Assembly: GCF_013393385.1 (NCBI RefSeq)
Contig: NZ_AP023239.1
Coordinates: forward strand, 4,216,001-4,280,000
Length of the DNA: 64,000 nt
From: Paenibacillus sp. URB8-2
Lineage (GTDB): Bacteria > Bacillota > Bacilli > Paenibacillales > Paenibacillaceae
Direction: 5' to 3'
Shown here: piece by piece, positions 61,407 to 64,000 of the stretch
How positions within the stretch are numbered: the first letter of the stretch is position 1
Layout: each line of letters begins with the position of its first letter
Notes under the pieces: model-generated
The model's input: only the letters and a program-made list of their open reading frames with translations
Told to the model about the DNA's origin: nothing
Database searches by the model: none
Made by a program: the position numbers and the translations under genes

Positions 61407-61446
61407 ATTTGCGTCCCTTTCCCCATTCTTGAAGATATCATTATTG

Positions 61447-61761
61447 TTACGAGGTCAGCTTGAGTCCGACCATTCCCATGACGATCAAAACCATGCATGC
61501 CAGCTTCAGCGGATTTACGGATTCTCCATATAGGAAAATGCCGGTTGCAATGGCTCCCGTGGAGCCGATTCCGGTCCATACCGCATAAGCCGTTCCGACC
61601 GGGATGGAAGACAGCGACTGGGAAAGCGCATAGACGCTTAGCGCCAGAGCGGCAATTGCGGCCGCGGCCCATCCCTTCTGTCTCCGTCTTTGCCATTCCT
61701 TAAGCAGCGGAACGCTGATTACCTCGACCGCTCCGGCAAGCAGCAGCCAAATCCAGGCCAT
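61447..61761 (-). CDS. SMR-family efflux subunit, glutamate-bearing
   Basis: 104 residues, four membrane helices, small multidrug resistance family. The essential membrane Glu13 is present (AGAVEVISVPLL) and GTAYAVWTGIGS (TM3) is conserved. It most resembles the YkkD/EbrB-type partner of two-gene SMR pairs. The start overlaps the stop of the upstream SMR gene by one base (TAATG), so the two are made together. Substrate not determined; family members export quaternary ammonium compounds or guanidinium. Confidence 0.88.
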   Translation of the reverse strand: MAWIWLLLAGAVEVISVPLLKEWQRRRQKGWAAAAIAALALSVYALSQSLSSIPVGTAYAVWTGIGSTGAIATGIFLYGESVNPLKLACMVLIVMGMVGLKLTS

Positions 61762-62159
61762 TAGATTGGATCACCGCCTTTTTTCCAAGCCGTCTCGCAT
61801 CCGGACGAAAGCTTCAGTCCTACGATCCCCACAAGCAGTATTCCGATGAAAAAAATTCTCCAGCCCCCAGCAGGCTCGCCAAGGAATAGGATGCCGATCA
61901 GCCCTGTCCCGGCCGTTCCGATCCCGGTAAATACTGTATACGCTGTTCCGGCCGGAAGAAGCTTTAACGACAATACATACAAAAAATAGCTGACTGTTAT
62001 GGCGGCCAATGCGAATACACTCGGCCAAAGTACGGTTAATCCTTCCGAAAATTGCAGCAGAACCGCCCAGACTACATCTATCAGCCCTCCGGTAATCACA
62101 ACCATCCAGGCCGCCTTGTTTCCAGTCGGGCTATCCGGACTTTGCAGCTTTTGTTTCAC
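61761..62159 (-). CDS. SMR-family efflux subunit with Asp at the key acidic position
   Basis: 132 residues, four membrane helices and short N- and C-terminal extensions. The family's essential TM1 Glu is replaced by Asp28 (GGLIDVVWAVLL). TM3 GTAYTVFTGIGTAGT is the YkkC-like version. GTG at 62159 directly abuts the lysR stop, with GGAGCAG upstream. It probably forms a heteromer with the SMR protein encoded next. The Asp is read unambiguously from GAT. Confidence 0.85.
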   Translation of the reverse strand: MKQKLQSPDSPTGNKAAWMVVITGGLIDVVWAVLLQFSEGLTVLWPSVFALAAITVSYFLYVLSLKLLPAGTAYTVFTGIGTAGTGLIGILFLGEPAGGWRIFFIGILLVGIVGLKLSSGCETAWKKGGDPI

Positions 62160-63083
62160 TTACAGTTCTGCTCCTTTAACCGGTAAATGGAACATCGAAC
62201 AGAACGACTGGATCGTCCCCATCATCTCTTTTTCCATCAGCGACAGATGATGCCGCTTGCTCCAGGCCAGAACGATGGAAATATCGAGCCGCGTGTCGGA
62301 TATGTCCAGCGGCACAATGCTCTCCCGGTTGACAAAGTATTCACTCATGAATTTCGGAACGAATGCGGAGCATTCATTCAGGGATATGACTTTTTCCAGC
62401 ATGGGGAAGCTGTCGAGCCGGTAAGCCGCATGGAAGGTGCCATACTTTCTCAAAAGCTCCGATACGCCGCAATCGGTGGCGAATTCGGTATTGTACAACA
62501 CAAGCGGCTGGGCCATCGCCTCCGCAAGCGTCACCGAGGAACGCGCCGCCAAAGACGACTCGCGGCTGACCATCAGCACCAGTTGATCCCCAAACAGCTC
62601 TTTGATGCACAGATCCTTTTCTTCGGGATGCTTGCCGGTTTTCATAAGAACCCCGAAGTCAGCCTTGCCCGCCGCGATGTCGCGCAAATTGTTATTGGAT
62701 TCTCCCACCTTCATCAGCACATTGACATTGGGGTGCCGGTTTTTGAAGGCGGTCAACGTATTGACCATTATCGAGTTGCTGATAAACGGCTCTACCGCCA
62801 AATGAATGCTGCCGGTCAGCGTTTGCGTGCTCTCCTCCGCGATGGAGCGGATATCTTCCAGCAGGCCGATCGCTTCCATCGCCTTCTTAATAACCGCTTC
62901 TCCAACTTCCGTAGGATGCACTCCCTGATTGGTGCGTTTGAAGAGCGTAATTCCGAGCTCCGTCTCCAGCTTGGATACCGAGGAGCTCAGCGCAGGCTGC
63001 GAAATGTAGGAACGTTCGGCGGCAAGTGAAATCGAACCCGTCTGCGCAATCGCCACGATATGATAGAGCTGTTCCACACGCAT
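62160..63083 (-). CDS. LysR-family transcriptional regulator
   Basis: 307 residues. N-terminal winged HTH (VEQLYHIVAIAQTGSISLAAERSYISQPALSSSV, about 3-37), then a periplasmic-binding-like effector domain from about 92. First gene of lysR-SMR-SMR-tauC-tauA-tauB, all on the minus strand with tight spacing, so it likely regulates that operon and itself; LysR proteins are usually transcribed divergently, so this arrangement is somewhat unusual. ATG at 63083 with GGGAG upstream. No ykkC or other guanidine riboswitch is seen upstream. Confidence 0.92.
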   Translation of the reverse strand: MRVEQLYHIVAIAQTGSISLAAERSYISQPALSSSVSKLETELGITLFKRTNQGVHPTEVGEAVIKKAMEAIGLLEDIRSIAEESTQTLTGSIHLAVEPFISNSIMVNTLTAFKNRHPNVNVLMKVGESNNNLRDIAAGKADFGVLMKTGKHPEEKDLCIKELFGDQLVLMVSRESSLAARSSVTLAEAMAQPLVLYNTEFATDCGVSELLRKYGTFHAAYRLDSFPMLEKVISLNECSAFVPKFMSEYFVNRESIVPLDISDTRLDISIVLAWSKRHHLSLMEKEMMGTIQSFCSMFHLPVKGAEL

Positions 63084-63212
63084 GCGCTTCTCCCTCTTTA
63101 CCCTTTAGTAATCCATAGTATATTATAAATCCAATGTGAATACTAGGATAAAGATTATAGAGGAGAAGTGCCGCTCATTGCGAAACGGTCGGCTGTTATT
63201 TTCCGAAGATGA

Positions 63213-64000
63213 TTAGATCAATTCGCCCAATCCGGCAGGAACAGGCTGCTCGGTTTCATTTTCCCGCTGCGGCGATGGATTTCCTTCCCCGCTCAAAATT
63301 TGATAGATAACCCCGCCTTCCACATTCCGCGGAACCGGCGTTTCGGTCAACTCGCAAATGGTCGGCACAAGATCCACCACCTTGACTTTGCGGTCAATCG
63401 TCTCGCCGGATTTCACTCCTGCGCCGAGTGCGATAAACAGCGCCTTCATGGAATATCCCGACAAGGTGTGGTTGCTGAGGCCGTTGCCGTGGCAGCGGGT
63501 AAAATCGGGCTCCAGAATGTAAAAGATGTCGCCGCTGTTCTCTCCGCCAAGGCCAACCACTTCCATATCATTGCGATTCAGCGCAAAGCTGATCACTCTT
63601 CTGCCCGTCTTCGGATCGCGGTAGCTGTACAGATCGTCAATAATTTTCTCCACCGTCTTGTCATAATCGGCCGGGTCGACAATCCCTTGAGGGTCTCTGC
63701 CTTTTACATTCAAATATATGAAGGTTGCGCGCTGGGCGACGGCCGTGGTGCGGCTCCAGTCGATTTCTTTAGCCCCGAAAGCGTCCTCCTTGAGCTGCGT
63801 GTAGCCCAGTTGTCCCAGAATCCCGACGTTGATCCCCCACATATCGCCGATCAGCGGATGATCGGTTTCCGGATTTTTGGCTACGCCGCCATGATCGGAT
63901 ACGATGAATATCGCCGTTTCGCCGTCCAGCCGATTAAGCAGCGCCCCGATAAAATGGTCGGTGATTTCATAGATTTTATAGACGATTTCCTGGTAGCGTT
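63213..64000 (-). CDS. Alkaline-phosphatase superfamily phosphodiesterase/pyrophosphatase, C-terminal part
   Basis: The 262 visible codons lack the N-terminus, which lies beyond the right edge. Metal-site motif SDHGG (FIVSDHGGVAK) and a second site FTRCHGNGLSNHTLSGY (histidine ligands) belong to the type I phosphodiesterase/nucleotide pyrophosphatase branch. The C-terminus is a short polar tail. Substrate unknown; members act on nucleotides, phosphonates or lipid head groups. Any relation to the tau genes is unclear because the lysR promoter region separates them. Confidence 0.82.
   Translation of the reverse strand, partial: RYQEIVYKIYEITDHFIGALLNRLDGETAIFIVSDHGGVAKNPETDHPLIGDMWGINVGILGQLGYTQLKEDAFGAKEIDWSRTTAVAQRATFIYLNVKGRDPQGIVDPADYDKTVEKIIDDLYSYRDPKTGRRVISFALNRNDMEVVGLGGENSGDIFYILEPDFTRCHGNGLSNHTLSGYSMKALFIALGAGVKSGETIDRKVKVVDLVPTICELTETPVPRNVEGGVIYQILSGEGNPSPQRENETEQPVPAGLGELI

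Noticed and set aside
63084..63212. Guanidine (ykkC-type) riboswitch before the lysR-SMR operon
   Set aside because: Looked for because of the SMR/ABC pairing; the 129-base gap is AT-rich and shows no such conserved core.

Overview
The window looks like a chromosomal segment of a spore-forming, low-to-moderate-GC Firmicute, most probably Paenibacillus. Reasons: sporulation genes (spoVB, bofC, safA, spo0B, spoIVFA/FB), a T-box leader before hisS-aspS, strong AGGAGG-type ribosome binding sites, many TTG/GTG starts, and a gene order that largely follows the Bacillus subtilis secDF-comN-spoVB-yajC-tgt-queA-ruvBA-bofC and pheB-obg-spo0B-rpmA-prp-rplU-spoIVFB/FA-minDC-mreDCB-radC-maf blocks, but with ruvC added. 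The 16S sequence is complete and could fix the species. Nearly every gene lies on the minus strand. The exceptions are uraA, spoVB, a yrzE-like gene and a PAP2 gene.

Layout. 1-2.3 kb: 3' truncated aspS and hisS under one T-box leader. 2.3-4.6 kb: a small lacI-alsE-rpiB sugar-phosphate operon with two matching palindromic operators. 4.6-6.4 kb: an intergenic repeat element, a hypothetical gene, a PfpI-family gene and a possible 50-residue gene. 6.4-15 kb: dtd, rel, uraA, apt, recJ and a cation diffusion facilitator, with a 62-bp tandem repeat between recJ and apt. 15-30 kb: protein export (secDF, yajC), queuosine synthesis (tgt, queA), Holliday-junction processing (ruvABC), a SpoIID/LytB-type wall protein and sporulation genes. 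30.2-36.3 kb: five tRNA genes with their own promoter, then a complete 5S-23S-16S rRNA operon (transcribed 16S first) with two tandem promoters. 36-43 kb: safA and amino-acid genes ilvE, pheA, thrB, hom and pheB. 43-57.3 kb: the obg/spo0B, L21-Prp-L27, RNase G, spoIVF, min, mre, radC and maf clusters and a SPOR-domain protein. 57-64 kb is accessory: an acetoin-reductase-like SDR, a lysR-SMR-SMR-tauC-tauA-tauB cluster, and the 3' part of an alkaline-phosphatase-superfamily gene.

Most of the window is conserved housekeeping and sporulation DNA. The most interesting new signals are non-coding. A ~98-nt element made of two nested hairpins occurs at 4645-4742 (plus) and 37894-37991 (minus); the two copies differ at paired positions in a way that keeps both stems. 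Also notable are the recJ-apt tandem repeat, a possible alternative structure at the very 5' end of the uraA transcript, and a two-subunit SMR exporter in which one subunit has Asp in place of the essential Glu and which is linked to a taurine-type ABC importer. I found no CRISPR array, prophage, insertion sequence or defence system.
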